This document shows, one piece after another, positions 44,571 through 56,903 of a stretch of 64,000 bases of DNA. The stretch is from Pyropia haitanensis (Eukaryota > Rhodophyta > Bangiophyceae > Bangiales > Bangiaceae), in contig SDUX01000003.1 in assembly GCA_008729055.1 (NCBI GenBank), forward strand, positions 372,001 through 436,000, given 5' to 3'. The notes under the pieces were generated by a model. That model worked only from the letters and a program-made list of their open reading frames with translations, did not search any database and had not been told where the DNA came from. Within the stretch, counting starts at the first letter, position 1. Every line of letters begins with the position of its first letter. The translations under genes were made by a program, and so were the position numbers.

Positions 44571-46493
44571 CCCTCGTGACAACCACACGGCGGGCGGCGG
44601 CGGCGGCGGCCTCCCCCCCCCCCCCCCCCAACCATAGCCACCGGGATCCCCCCCACCCCCACCCCCTCCCCCCCCCCCCCCCCCCCACCCCGCGGGCGTC
44701 CCCCCCCCCCCCCCCCACCCAAGCACACTCAGCCGCCCATCCTCCGCACCCACCGCGGCGAGCGTCGCGCCGCCCCTCCCTCCCCCCCCCCCCAACGCAA
44801 CGGCCGTAACGGGCGCCGCGGCAACGGTGACCGCCGCGAGGGCCACCCGCGGGCGGACGGCGTGGAACGTCACGACGCCGCTGGTGGTGCCCGCCAGCAG
44901 CAGCCCGCCGGGCGTGACCGCCACCGCCGTTACCGCCTCGTCGACGTCGCTGCCGCTGCCGCCGCCGCCGCCGCCGCCGTGGGTGCCGCCGCCACTGGTG
45001 GGGGTGGCCGCCACGGTGGTGGTGGTGGTGGCGCTGTTGGGGAAGGGGCGCCACGGGCTGCCGCCACCGCCGCCGCCGGCCGCCGCGACAGAGACGGCGT
45101 AGATGAGGCGCACGTCGTACGTGCCGAGGCCGGCGGCGGCGCGCGCGGGGCGGGCCCCCCCGCCCCCCCCCCCAGCCGGCACGTGGGCCCCCCCCCCCCC
45201 ACCATCTCCCTCCCCCTCCCCCCCCGCCCCCCCGGCGTGACGCGCCACACGAGCAGCCGCCCCCCCTCATCCGCGGCGGCGAGCAGCTCCCCGCCCCCCC
45301 CGACCGCCGTGACTGGCACGCCCGCCAGGTGGCGGAGCGACAGGACGCGGCCAAACGTGCCGTCCGCGCCGACCGCGATGCCGTGGACGGTGCCGCCGCT
45401 GGTGCCGACAAAGAGCAGCGGGCCGCCGGGGCCGGCAGACGCCGTCGCGATGCCCCGACCAAAGAGGGGGGGGCGGGCACCCCGCCGCCCACCGTGCTGC
45501 CGCCGTCGCCGCCGTCGGCGGCGGCGGCGGTGGCGGCGGGGGGGGGGGACGGGGCGCGGTGGGGGCGCCGGCGGCGTCGGTGGGCGTGGCGGCGGTGACG
45601 CCGTCGGCGGCACCGCCGCCGCCCCACCCAAACGGGGACCAGCGCCAGCCGCGGCCGAGCCCGCCGCCGCCCGACGGGCGCGTCAGCCTCCCCCCCTGCC
45701 CCCCCTGTGCGTCGCCCGCCCCCCCCCCACCGCCGCCGCCTCCTCCGCCGCCACCGCCGCGGCAGCGGCGGCGAGCCCCAGCCGGTACACACGGCTGCCG
45801 CTGCCGCGGCACACGTTCCACACCTGCACGTCCCCACCTGCGGGCCCCCCCCCCCCCCACGCCCATCCCCACCCCCACCCCGACTCCCCGCCCGTGACGC
45901 GACGGCCGCACCCGTCGCGACGACCAGCAGCGGCCGCGGGTGGCGGCCGACCGCGCCCGGCCACCAGCCAACGTCCGTGACGGGCGGGCCACCCGGCGGG
46001 AGCGCCAGCGCCGTGTCAGACCCGGCGGGGGCGGCGACGGGCGGGCGGGGAGCGGACGCCGCCGCCCCTACCGCCGCCGCCCCTGCCCCCGCCGCCGCCG
46101 CCGCTGCCGCCGCCCCCGCCGCCGCCGCCGCCGCCGCCGCGGCGGCGGCGGTGGTGGTCGCAGCCGTCGCGGCGGTGGGCTCCCAGCCGCCCGCCCCAAG
46201 CGCCAGCAGCTCATCACTCGGCGGCGAGCCGCCGGCGGTGGCCGCCGGCCTTGCCAACGCCCCCGCCGTCGGCGCTGTTGCCGCCGTGGACGCTGCTGCC
46301 GTTGCTGTGGTGGGGGTGCCGGCGGGGGGGGGGGGGGTGGCCCGCCATCGGGCGGCCGCACGACGATGCGGACGCCGCCGCCGCCGGTGGCGTAGGCGTA
46401 GCGGCCGCCGCCGTCCGAGGCGAGCGCGGCGGCCGCCCAGTTGGCCGCCGCCGCGGCGGGGGTGGCGATGGAGGGCGCACGCGTCCAGGGCAT
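43795..46493 (-). CDS. WDR54-like WD40 protein, multiple frame breaks
   Basis: Read from ATG 46493 (MPWTRAPSIATPAAAAANWA), the propeller blades appear in successive frames. PPVTDVGWWPGAVGRHPRPL with LLVVATG lies near 45990. VQVWNVCRGSGSRVYRLGL lies near 45820. GRGIATASAGPGGPLLFVGT, GTVHGIAVG, HLAGVPVTAVGGGGELLAAA and DEGGRLLVWRVTPGG lie in 45270-45460. GTYDVRLIYAVSV lies near 45100, AVTAVAVTPGGLLLAGTTSG and VTFHAVRPRVALA in 44830-44930, and VVHFSVALRAPILGVTLWCT near 44220. A probable acidic/Gly C-terminus ends ASALSEL at 43795. Order and motifs parallel WDR54 (FARGIA..G....VGT.SG, ADDSGLLCVW, and the end VADTQLCGARFC...FAVTGYD). At least four one-base steps at G/C runs are needed, all in the same direction. 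WDR54 function is poorly defined. Exact boundaries between frames are uncertain. Confidence 0.6.
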
Positions 46494-47539
46494 GGCCGCC
46501 GCCGCGGTGGTGGTGGTGGTGGTGGTGGTGGTGGTGGTGGTGGCGGCCGCCGCCGCGGCGGCGACAGCAACAACGACGGCGGCGGAGGCAACGGCGGCGG
46601 CGAGCGGGGACGGGGGTGCGGCAGCGCGGGCTGGGTGCCGTCACGAGGACGCCCCCCGCGGGGGTGAGGGCCACCGCCACCCCCATCCGGATAACACCCG
46701 CACCACCCAACCGCGTACCGGCGCAAACGCGGCGCGCGGTGCGGGGCACCGCGACGGCGGGCGGGGGGTTGTCGGCACCGACCGCCCCGCCGCCGGTGGC
46801 GGCCCCCACGGGGCGGCCGGCGGCCGGCGTGGGCGTGCCCCACCAACGGCCGGCGACGGCGGCGAGTGCGCGGCTGCCGCGGTGCGGGTATATTCCCCGC
46901 CCGCCGGACCGCGCGGCGCGCGGCCGCGGCCGACCCGCCGGCGCGGCAACGCCGGCCGTCGGGGCTGGGGGGGGGGGGGGGGGGGGGGGCACCCGCCGGC
47001 GGCCTCCCGGGGGGGAAGACGCCGCCACGCCGCCGCGCGGCGTGTGCGCCGCCTGGCGGGCGGCGCCCGTCGGCAGCCGACGCCGCGGCGGCGACTGGCG
47101 GCGGCGCCGACGGCGGTCGCCGCCGCGCCGACAGTCGGCGGCGGTGGTGGTGGTGGTGGCGGCGCCGCGGCGTCGGCGGCAGCTCCATGGATCCGGCCGC
47201 GCCAGGGCGGTCCGCGGCGGACGCCACCACGTGGCACGCGAGCACCACGTATCCACGCGCCGAAATCCGTCACGGCTTGTGCCCGCGCGGGGGGGGATCC
47301 AGGTAGGGTTTTTAAAATGGAGCAGGGGGGGGGCCCCGCGCCGCCACCCGCGCTCGCCGCGGCGGCCGCGTCGCCGCGCCCCCGCCGGCCGCGCGGTCGG
47401 TGCTCCCACGCGGGCGGTTTGGGTCGTCGCCGGCCGCGGCACGCGCGCGGCCGTGGCCGCGCGGCGCGCAACTCCGCACCTCCCCCCCCCCCCCCTCCCC
47501 CCCCCCCCCCCCCCCGCGTCGGCGCAGCGCGTGGTGTGT
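46494..47539. other. Divergent intergenic region, WDR54-like and coiled-coil gene
   Basis: Contains (GGT)n microsatellites at 46506-46544 and 47140-47160 and a TATA-like TTTTTAAAATGG at 47309-47320, followed by an ATG whose frame does not match the downstream gene without two shifts. No separate gene is supported. Confidence 0.35.
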
Positions 47540-47656
47540 ATGCGGGCGGGGTTGGGTGGAGCAACGTCCCCCCGCGGCGGTGGGCGGCGGTCCCCCGCGT
47601 CCCCCCCCTCCCTGCGTCGCCGCCCGTCGTGGGTGGCGCCCATGGCCCCCCGCGCG

Positions 47657-47688
<32 letters not shown>

Positions 47689-49420
47689 GGCGCGCCGCGT
47701 GCGGTCGATGGCGGTCGCCGCGTCTGCGGCGGCGGTGGTGGTGGTGGTGCTGGCGGCGGGTGCGCAGACGGCGGCGGCGGTGGCGGCCGAGGCGGCCACC
47801 GCCGCGGTGGCGGGGTCGGTGACGGGCATGGCGCAGCGGCTGGCGGCGGCGGCGGCGGTCGCGGCGGAGCCGACCGGCGCGCCGGCATCATGGGCGGGTG
47901 GCCGCGTGGCGGGCAGCGGTGGTGGTGGTGGTGGTGGTGGTGGGGGTGGTGGCGGCAGCGGCAGCGGTGGGGCGGACGCCGCCACCGCCGCCACCACCAC
48001 CACCACGGGCACCGGCCAAGGCCAAGGGGAGGACGAGGAGGGCGGCACCACCACGACCACCACGACGACGACCACCACCACCGTGTCGGAGGATGGGAAC
48101 GGCATGGACGCGGCGTTCAAGGCGGCGCAGGCGGAACAGATCCGCGCCATGTTTGAAAACGCGCAGGGGCGGCTGACCAACCTCGCCTCCCGCGTCACCG
48201 CCGCGTCGGCCGACGCCAACGACGCGTCCGCACAGATCAACGCGCTGCTCATGGACGCGTGGACGTCGGTGGACAAGATTGCGCGCGACCGCTGCGGGTC
48301 GGTCGTTGAAAAGATGACCGTATCCATCCGGCGGGAGGAGAAGCGGGCGGCCGCGGCCGAGGCGGCGGCCGAGGCCGCCACCCGCGTCGCGGCGGAGCTC
48401 CGCGCCGCCGCCGCCGCGCGGACGTCGTGGGAGAAGACGTTCAAGGCGGAGATTGCGTCGGAGCGGGCGCGGCGGTCCGCGGCGGAGGCGGAGGTGGCAC
48501 GCGTCAGCGACAAGCTCCGCTGGGCGACCGCCGCGGGCAACGCGTCGGAGGTGTACGATTCGGTGCGGGAGCGGATTGACCTGCTCCTCACCGCCGTGAC
48601 GGAGCGGACGGCGGTGCTGCGGCGGCTGGAGGGGGTGCTCGGCGAGGTGCACCGTGAGCACGTGCCGTGGCGGGAGGAGATCAAGGCACTCGGCGACTGG
48701 GTGCACGAGCGGGACGACGCGATGTCGTCGGCGCTGGCCGCGGCGGTCTCGTCTTCCTCCTCGTCGGTTCGGGTGAGCCGCAGCGGCGGCGGCGGCGACG
48801 GTGGCGGCGACGGCGGCGCCGGCAGCGCTGCAGCCGCCGAGGCGTCGGCGGCGGCCATGAAGGCGGCGCTCGAAAAGCAGGCGGCGGAGCTGGAGCTCAA
48901 GGCCGAAAAGCGCGCCAACGCGATCGAGCGGCAGCTCCGCGACGCGCTCGCGGAGCGCGACGAGGCAAAGGCGACGACCAAGGCCCTCCGCACGCAGGCG
49001 ATTGAACTCACAGCCAAAGCCTATGGCTGGGACCGCGCCCGGCGTGGCGGCGCCGCCGCCGAGGGCGGCGGCGGCAGCGGCGGCGGCGGCGGCAGCGGCA
49101 GCGGCAGCGGCAGCGGCAGCGGCGGCGGCGCCAGTGGCGCCGGCCACAGCGGCAGCGGCAGCGGCGGCGGCGGAGGCCGCCACCCGGCATTTCGCGACGA
49201 CGATGAGGACCTGCGGGGCCTCCTCGGCACCGCCACCGCGTGCGTCGTGTCGCTGTGCCTGGGCGCCCTCGTCGCGTTCTTCATCTCGGCGTGGCAGCAG
49301 AGCCGCTACGCCGACGATGGCGGCGCCACCGCGGCGGCCGCACCGCCCGCGGTGGGCAATGGCGGCGTGCCGGTGGCGCCCACCGCCGCGGCGCTGCTGC
49401 GTGGCACGTCGCCGCTGCGG

Positions 49421-49459
<39 letters not shown>

Positions 49460-49596
49460 CGGGGGGGGGAGGGGGGGGGAGCGCCGACGCCGCGTCCCCG
49501 GCGGGCAGCGGCGGGCTGTCGACGCCGGGCAGCGCGTTCCGGCGGACGCCGCCGCAGCCCCTTTCGTATGTCGGGTCGGGGGGGCGGCGGTCGTGA
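47540..49596 (+). CDS. Coiled-coil protein with C-terminal membrane helix, family unknown
   Basis: In one frame from ATG 47540 (MRAGLGGATSPRGGGRRSPA, a plausible organelle-targeting start; ATG 47642 is an alternative) the protein shows a hydrophobic segment VAASAAAVVVVVLAAG and a Thr/Gly-rich linker. A long heptad-like part follows (48100-49030) with GMDAAFKAAQAEQIRAMFEN, RREEKRAAAAEAAAEAATRV, SVRERIDLLLTAVTERTAVL, HREHVPWREEIKALGDWVHE and AAELELKAEKRANAIERQLR. Then come a Ser/Gly linker and a membrane helix LLGTATACVVSLCLGALVAF ending FISAWQQSRYADD. The C-terminal tail steps at a G9 run (49461-49469 or 49471-49479) into the frame ending SAFRRTPPQPLSYVGSGGRR, stop at 49596. A two-span or tail-anchored coiled-coil tether is the structural reading. 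I cannot name the family. Confidence 0.62.
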
Positions 49597-50417
49597 GCGC
49601 GCGGTGCTTTGGTGTTGGGAGGAGAGTGGAAGGGGGGGTGGGGGGTGGGCGGGGGGATGGGGATGGGCGGGCGGCGGCCGGTCGGAGAGGTCGATGCCGT
49701 GGTACACAACAGCGTGGCGGCAGCTGCGACGTGGACAAGATGACCCAGGGCGACAGGTGGCGACGTGCGAAAGCGGGAGACTGCGTGCGTGCGTGCGGTG
49801 CTGCGTGCGTTGCTTGGCTGCCGCCGCCCGCTGGGCGGCGGTGCGGGAGGGGCAGCCAGTGGAACTGGGCTGCGGCCGCCGCTCGGCGCGCGCCGCACGT
49901 GACGCCAGCAGTCCCCCGGCGCTGGCGGTAGGTGCGGCCGGCGCGACCGGGCGCGACGGGGCGGCCGGCGGGTCCCCCCTCGATGCCGTTGCGCGCTCAC
50001 CGCTGCGGCCGGGGCAGTCGTGACGGAGTGCGCGGCTCCCCCGACCGGCTTGCCAGCGGCGGCTGCGTCTGCGCAGAGGGCGTGGCGGCACACGCTGCCG
50101 CGAGGGGGGGCCCCAGTGGCACTGGCGTGGGCGCGTCGTACAAACGGCGGTCTCTTTTTCTCGGTTTGCTCTCCTTGTTGGTCCCACCAAACGGGCGGCC
50201 GCCGCGGCGCGCGGCGGCTCGTGTGCAGACAGTCTGCTTCCGCTGCGGCTACAGCTGGCGTCACCGCCCGTCCCGCCCCCCCAAAATGGCCGCCGGTGAT
50301 GCGCCACCCGCCCCACCAGCCCGGCAGCTTCCCCCCCCCCCTGCCCCCCCCCCCCGGCAGTTGCGGCGACAAGGTGGTCCTACACCACCCCCTTCCCCCC
50401 CCCTGCACACCCTCTCC
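49597..50417. other. Intergenic interval between convergent genes
   Basis: A G-rich patch (49620-49670) is followed by ordinary-composition DNA with a T-rich spot (50150-50185). No recognisable gene. Confidence 0.4.
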
Positions 50418-51739
50418 CTAGTCGTGCTTGACACGCGGGCGCACCAGCCTCCCCCCCCCACCCCCCCCCCCCGCCCCCCCCCCCATTACCGCCACCACCG
50501 CCGCCACGCCCACCACCACCGCGGCGGGCCCTACCGCCGGGCTCGCCACCACCGCCGCCCACCCGTGGGCGCCCGCCACGTCCCCCACCCACGCGGCGGC
50601 CCACGCGGCGCCCACGCCCGCGGCGGGCACGCGCGCCCAGCGGGTCACGCCCGCGCCACGCGCGGCGAGCGCCCACCCCACCGGCACCGCCGACCGCCAC
50701 AGCAGGCCGACGAGGAGGAAGAGGCCCTCGGCAGACGGCGCCAGCGGCGGCGGCTGGGCCACCGCCGCCGGCGCTCCCCCAAACCCGTTGGTGGCGACAC
50801 CTGCGGCCGCAGCCGCGGGCTGCAGGTAGGTGGCGTAGGCGGCGCCGCCGGCCGGCGCGAGCAGGTTGGCCGCCACCAGCAGGGGCACCCCCGGCGATGC
50901 GAGCGCCGCGGCGGTCACCGCCAGCGCCGCGCCCGCCGCGGTCACCGCCGGCGCCGTGGCGGTGGCGGCCGCGTACGCGGCGAGGCCCGCCGTCGCCACG
51001 ACGCCGCCGGCAATGAGCTGCGGGAAGAGGGTGGCCACGTCCGACAGGCCGATCGTCGCGGCCGCGACGCCAGCGGCGGTGCGGGCGGCGGCGCGGGCGG
51101 CGGCCGCGGCGGCGGCCGCCGCAGCCGACAGGGGTGGCGTGACGGCGGCGGCGGCCCAGCGCACGTTGGGGCCCGCGACAACGACCACCTCATCCAGCAG
51201 GGTCACCCCGCCACACCCGCCATCGCCCCGCCCGGCGGCGGCCGTGGCGGCGGCGGGGGTGGTGGCGTCCGCCCCCCCAGCCGGCACACCACCAGCCGCA
51301 CGCCGTCCACACCCCACCGGCGGGGCACCCCCCCGGGCGGCGGCGTCCACCCCACCCACGTCGCCACCCGCGGGGCGACGGCGGCCGCCCCCCCCACCCG
51401 CCGCCCGTCGAGGGCTACCCCCACCGCCCGCGGCGCGTCCCCCCCCCCAGCACCACCAGCGACACCCCATCGGCCGCGACCGACGCGCGCAGGTCCGTGT
51501 CCCCGCCGCCGCCGCCGCCGCCACCGTCACCCCCACGCGGCGCCAGCAGCAGCACCCCCTCGGCGGGGTCCCCGCCGCGGCCACGCGACGCGGCCGCCGC
51601 CTCGAGCGCCGCGACGCTGGTCGTCGCCCACGCAAGGACGCCCCGCCACGCGGCAAAGACGCGCACCGCGGGGGCGGCGGCGCCCGATGACAGCGCCCGC
51701 AGCTGCAGGTGCGCCATGCCCAGTGTGGCAGGCGGGGCC

Positions 51740-51779
<40 letters not shown>

Positions 51780-51831
51780 CGGGGGCGGCGGGGGTGGCAG
51801 CGCCCCCGCGCGGCGCGCCGCCGTCGGCCGG

Positions 51832-51864
<33 letters not shown>

Positions 51865-52300
51865 GCGGCGGAGCATCGACGACAGCCCGCCCGGCGCCAG
51901 CCCGTGCAGGTGGTGCAGGTGGCCACACAGGTACGCGTGCGCGGCGGCGGGCGACGTGGCGAGCGCGTCGACGAGCGCCGCGTGGGGCGCGGCACCCCCC
52001 CCCCCCGTGGCCCCCACCGCGCCCACACCGCCGGCGGCGTGCCGGCGAGTGTCCCCACCGGGTGGTGCGACAGCACCACCGTCGGCGTGGCGGGCGTGGC
52101 GGCGGCGAGCGCGGCGCGCAGGCGCGCCACGTCCGCAGCCCAGAGGGCGCCCCAAAAGTTGAGCGGCCGCCGCGGCGCGGGCGGCCCGAGCGCGCCGTCG
52201 AGGGTGACAAACCGCACGCCCGCGGCGGTCGTGACGGTCACGCCCGGGGGGGGGGAGGGCGCCGCGGCGCTGCCGTCGGCGGCGCCATGGACGGCACCGC

Positions 52301-52340
<40 letters not shown>

Positions 52341-52951
52341 GGCGGTGGCGGCGGCGCCCGCCACGTCGTGGTTGCCCCGGGTGCGGAGGACGGGCACGCC
52401 CGCGGCAGCGGCGGGCGCCAGCGCGGCGGTCACCGCCGCCGTCTCGGCAGCGTCCACCACCGACGGGCGGCCGAGGAGCCACGCGGCGGCCGCCGCGGCG
52501 GCGGGCGTCACCGCCCACCCCCCCCGGCGGCCGCTGCCGTCACCGCCACCGCCACCGCCACTACCAACCGCACCGCCGGGGGCACCCTCCATGTGCGCGT
52601 CATCCCCGGTAAGGACGTACGCAGCCGGCGCGACGGCGGCGGCGGCCGCGTCGACGGCGCGGCGCAGCAGCGCGGCGGTGGCGAACGCGTCGGCCGCCGA
52701 CGCGTGGACGTCGGTGAGGTGGAGGAACGGGCGCAGCGGGGGGGGGGGGACACCCGCGGTGGTGGTGGTGGGTGCCGGTGGTGGTGGCAGCGCCGGTGGG
52801 GGGGACGCCGCCGCCGCGGCGGCAGTGGCGGCGGCGGTGTGGCCGCCGCCGACGGCGATGGGCACGCCCCAGGCGGCGGCGTAGAGGGCGCCGAGGGCGG
52901 CGACCGCCCGCCAGGCGGGGGTGGGGGGGGGGGGGGTGGCGGTAGTGCCAT
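50418..52951 (-). CDS. TMEM62-like membrane metallophosphoesterase, four frame steps
   Basis: Calcineurin-like phosphoesterase with C-terminal membrane segments, as in TMEM62. ATG 52951 gives MALPPPPP, and after a C run (about 52921-52932) the next frame reads AWRAVAALGALYAAAWGVPI, an N-terminal hydrophobic helix. The catalytic motifs in order are FLHLTDVHAS (D.H), YVLTGDDAHM (GD), LRTRGNHDVAG (GNHD), PTVVLSHHPVGTL (H) and, after a frame step at the C12 run 51995-52006, AYLCGHLHHLHG (GH.H). Further steps at 51439-51448 and near 51268-51274 lead to TLLDEVVVVAGPNVRWAAAA and a hydrophobic C-terminus with GVPLLVAANLLAPAGGAAYA, EGLFLLVGLLWRSAVPVGWA and VVVGVAAVVAVMGG, ending RPRVKHD and TAG at 50418. 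The motif set is complete, so the enzyme is probably active. Substrate unknown. Confidence 0.77.
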
Positions 52952-54314
52952 GGGTGGAGGAGGGCTGTGTGTGGGAACGGCGGGGAGGGAGGCCGCGGGG
53001 GGGGGTGTCGGGGGGGGGGGAGCGGTGGATGGAGGACGGCAGGGGGGGGGCGGGGCGTCGGGGGGAGCCCGCGCCGGATTGGGGCCAACGCAGTTGGACC
53101 GCGCTGGCCCAACAACGGCCGCGGCCGCGCCCCAGCGTCACGGAGGCGGCATGCCGATCCCCCCCCGCCACGTCCCCCTCCCGTTCCACCCACGTGCATA
53201 GCGTGTGGGTGCCTGCGGGTGCACCCGCTGCTGGCCGGCCGGCCGTGCCCGTGCCCGTGACAGTCGCATGTCTTTTTTTTTTTTTTCTTCTTTTTCCTCG
53301 TCTTCTATGTTTTTGTTGCAAGACTGGGTGGACGCGGCTGGGCGGCAGGGGTAGAGGGCCCAGACCCACCCCGCCGTGGCGGGCGAGCCACGGCCTCCTT
53401 CCTCCGCCCGCCACCACCATTGGCCTCGACGCCAAGGGCGTGGTAGCCGGCCCCTTCCTCACCTTCCGCCCCGGGTCGGCAGGCACCCCCCCCTCTCCCC
53501 CCGCCCTCCCACCCAGCTCCTTTGTTTTCCGAGTGGGCCCATCCACGGCGCCCGCGCCGACCACCAGGTGGTGCGGCAGCGACGACCGCGCCCGCGGCCG
53601 CCGCGACAGCACACACACCCAGCCGCGGCGACCGAGGCGCACGGGCAGAGCCGACGGCGGGGGAGGGCGCGCGCGCGGCCGGCGCGCGCGGGCGGCTCGA
53701 GCGGCGCGACCCAGCGGCGCGCCGCCGCCGCTGGCGGCGGCCGCCGGCGTCGGGACGGCCGCCGCGGGCGGCCGTGGCCGGCCGGCGGTGCCGGCGCGCG
53801 CGTGCGTGAGCGCGCGGCGGAGCGCTCGGCGGCGCGCGCGGCGGGAGGGGCCGTCGCGGCGGGGACCGCGCGCCCTGCGCCGCCGCCCCGTCGTCCCTCC
53901 TTCCGCCTCTACAGCGGTCGAGGTCTCACACTCGTCACCTGGCCGTGCTTGTCCGACGCGGTGACGCTGACAGAACAGATTCAACTTTGGGTCAAGCCAA
54001 AGATTTTAAAACTCTTCCATGTTTGATTTCCAATGTACGTTCAATTGATGGCTGAAGTACGATTTCCAATGTACGGTCAATTGATAGCTGAAATACGAGG
54101 GAGATACTTGAACTGGACGCGTATGCCGATCGAAAAGGGCTCTCCTCCGCGCGTCGACGGGTCTGCCTGTCGCCACCAGATTTAAGCGCGTGGCGAAGCT
54201 GGGAGCTCCTTGGCACGACGCCCTCTCTCCCCGTGGCGTCCTTGGCGCTCTCCCTCAGCCCGCGGGCTGCCGGGCGTCATCCCCTCCCCCCACCTCTCCA
54301 ACGCATCGACCGCC
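52952..54314. other. Intergenic interval with T-rich and AT-rich parts
   Basis: A T-rich tract at 53270-53325, Ala/Arg/Pro-type GC-rich DNA up to 53900, then an unusually AT-rich 200-base block (53960-54185) holding a tandem 36-base repeat. The downstream part is the probable promoter of the zinc-finger gene. Confidence 0.4.
54025..54096 (+). repeat. Tandem 36-bp duplication
   Basis: Copy 1 (54025-54060) and copy 2 (54061-54096) both start GATTTCCAATGTACG and differ at three positions. They lie in the AT-rich block before the zinc-finger gene. Confidence 0.93.
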
Positions 54315-54591
54315 ATGCATCCACCAGAAGGCACCGCCAAGGTGGCACCCGCCGCCGCCACCGCCTTCCTTCCGCCCGCCCCCCTGCGGCTGAGCGCTTT
54401 TTATGGCGCGGCGGCGGCCGCCGCCGCGGGCGCCGCCCCCCCGGGCCGCCGACAGCCGCCCGTGTCGGCCGCCCCGTGGCGGCGGCTGACGGCAGCGGCG
54501 GCGGGGGCGCCGCCGCCACCACCGCCACCGCCGCCGCCGCCGCCCTCTTCGGCAGCCGGCGGCGACGGCGGGGCCACGTCGCCGCCGCCGT

Positions 54592-54625
<34 letters not shown>

Positions 54626-56054
54626 CGAGGCGGCGGCGGCGGCGGCCGCGTCGGCCGCGCCCACACCCGCCGCGGGTGGCCGCCGGCGGTCGCGCGTCGC
54701 CGGCCGGCGGGCGGAGGCGGCCGCCGCCCCGGCGGCGGCCGGCAGCAACGAGGACGGCGTGGAGGACGCGGCCGGCGGCGGGTCCCGGCCGGCCCGCCGC
54801 CGGCGGGGGGCGGCCAAGGCCAAGCCGGGGGGGCGTGCCGGCAAGCGCCCGCCAGTGACGGCGGTGGCGGCGGCGGCGGCGGCGGCGGCAACGGAGGGCG
54901 CGGCTGACGGTGGGGGTAAGGCCGCCGGCCGCGGCGGCAAGCGGCCGGGCCGCCGCCGCGTGGCTGCCGACGCGACGGCGGCGGGCGCGGCGCGGCCGGC
55001 CGCGGACGATGCGGCGGGAGAGCGGGAGGAGGCGGCTGGCGGCGGCGACGAGGCGGCGGATGCGGTGGAGGACACGGTGGACGGGGGGTTCCTCGCGCGG
55101 TACCGCAAGGAGCGCAGCGGCCGCCGGCGGACGTCTCTTGATGGGCTCAACTCGGCTGGATCGGCGGCGGCGGCGGCGGCGGCGTCTGGTGGTGCTGGCA
55201 GCGGTGCCGACGGGGACGGCGTTGGGCACGCCGTCGACGGGGACGTGGACCTCGGGGACTATGGGTGGAACGAGTCCCTGCTGGTGGGGGGGGAGGTCGA
55301 CGCCCCGGCGGGGCCGACGGCCGGTGGGGGGGGTGCCCCTGCTGGGGCGTCCCGCCAGGGGGTGTCGCCGACGGACCGCGGCTCGGGCCGGTTTGCCGCG
55401 CGTGCCGGCCGCGGTGCCGCGGCGGCTGGTGGCGGCGGGGTGAACAGCGGCGGCGGCGGCGGCGGCGGCGGCGGCAGTGACGGCGGCACGACGGCGGCAG
55501 AGGGCGGCGGCGGCGGTGGCGGCGGCGGTGGCGGCGGCGGCGCGGGGGCGGGCCGCCAAGGCGCGGGGCGTTCCCCCGCCGGCGCCGCCGCTGGCGTGCG
55601 CGGCGCGGACCGGGCGCGCATGGACCGGGCCTTCTCCGCGGTGGACCGGCTGTTTGGGGAGCTCAAGGCGGGCGGGGGGGGGGGGGTGAGGGGGGGGGCC
55701 CGCCCGCCGCCGACGACGACGACGACGGCTGGGAGGGCGCCGCCGCGGTGGGCGCCGCGGGTGCGGCCGCCGGCCGTTATGGCGGCGGCGGTGGCGGCGG
55801 CGGCAGCGGCGGCGGCGCGCCGCCGGCGGGCACCCGCGGGCGGCTGCCCACGACGACGCCGACGACGCCGGTGCGGGGCTTTGGGGTGGACAGCGTCGGC
55901 GGCGCGCCCGTCTGGGCCGATGGGTTTTCGGAAGCGGAGGTGATTGAGGAGAAGGGGGAGGGGGGGAGCGGTGATGGCGCTGACGTGGGCGCCGACGCGG
56001 ATACCAGCGGCGCGGCGCGGCCGCTGGCGGGCGGCGGCGGCCGCCGGGCCGCGT

Positions 56055-56087
<33 letters not shown>

Positions 56088-56423
56088 CGCTGCCGCCGCC
56101 GGTGGTCCCCGCGCAGGCCACCAGGGACGCGGCGGCGGCGGCGGCCGACGGCGACGCGCCGCCGTCGCCGGCGGGGGCGACCGCGACCAACTTTCGGGCC
56201 GACTCGTTTTCGACGCTCCTCCAGGTCGCCCGGTCGGGGGCCAAGGCGGGTGCCGCCGCCGCGTCGACGGGTGCGGGTGGCGGCGGCGACGCGCCGCCGC
56301 CGTGGGTGTCCACCCCAAAGGCGGGGGGGGGGGGGGGCGCCGCTGCCGCCGGGGGTGCCGCGGACGGGTCGGCCGCGGCGTCGACGCGGGGGGGCGGCGG
56401 CGGCGGTGGGGGGCGGCCAGGCA

Positions 56424-56478
<55 letters not shown>

Positions 56479-56865
56479 CGGTGGCGGCGGCGGCGACCGC
56501 AGCCGCCGCGCCGCCGGTCGGGGATCGGGCGCGCCGACCGACGCGGTGGCGGCGGTGGCGGCGGGCGATGCGGCGGAGCCCCCCCCCGCCCCCGCGTCGG
56601 CCGACACGACTGGCGGCGGCGCCGCCAAAGGCGGTCGCCCCCCCGTCCGCCGCGCGCGGCCGACGATGCTCACCGCGGCGGCCAACAACCCGCTGGCGGG
56701 GTCGGCGTCGGGCTCGGCGGGCTTCCTCTCGGGCGCCGGGCCGTACGGGTCGGCGCCCAATGGTGGGGGGGGGCCGCCGCCGCCGCCGCCGCCGCCGACG
56801 GCCGCGCCGCCAGTGGCCGCGGCCGCGGCCGCGGCGCGGCGGCCGGCGGCGGTGGGAGCGGCGGG

Positions 56866-56903
<38 letters not shown>

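Noticed and set aside
43795..49017. A 1,740-codon open frame on the minus strand
   Set aside because: It crosses two genes on opposite strands. Only its 43.8-46.2 kb part carries WD40-like motifs, and the rest is the antisense of the coiled-coil gene. Stop codons are rare at this GC content.
45707..50023. A 1,438-codon open frame on the plus strand
   Set aside because: Only 47540-49480 is supported; the first third is antisense to the WDR54-like gene and the end runs past the shifted stop at 49596.
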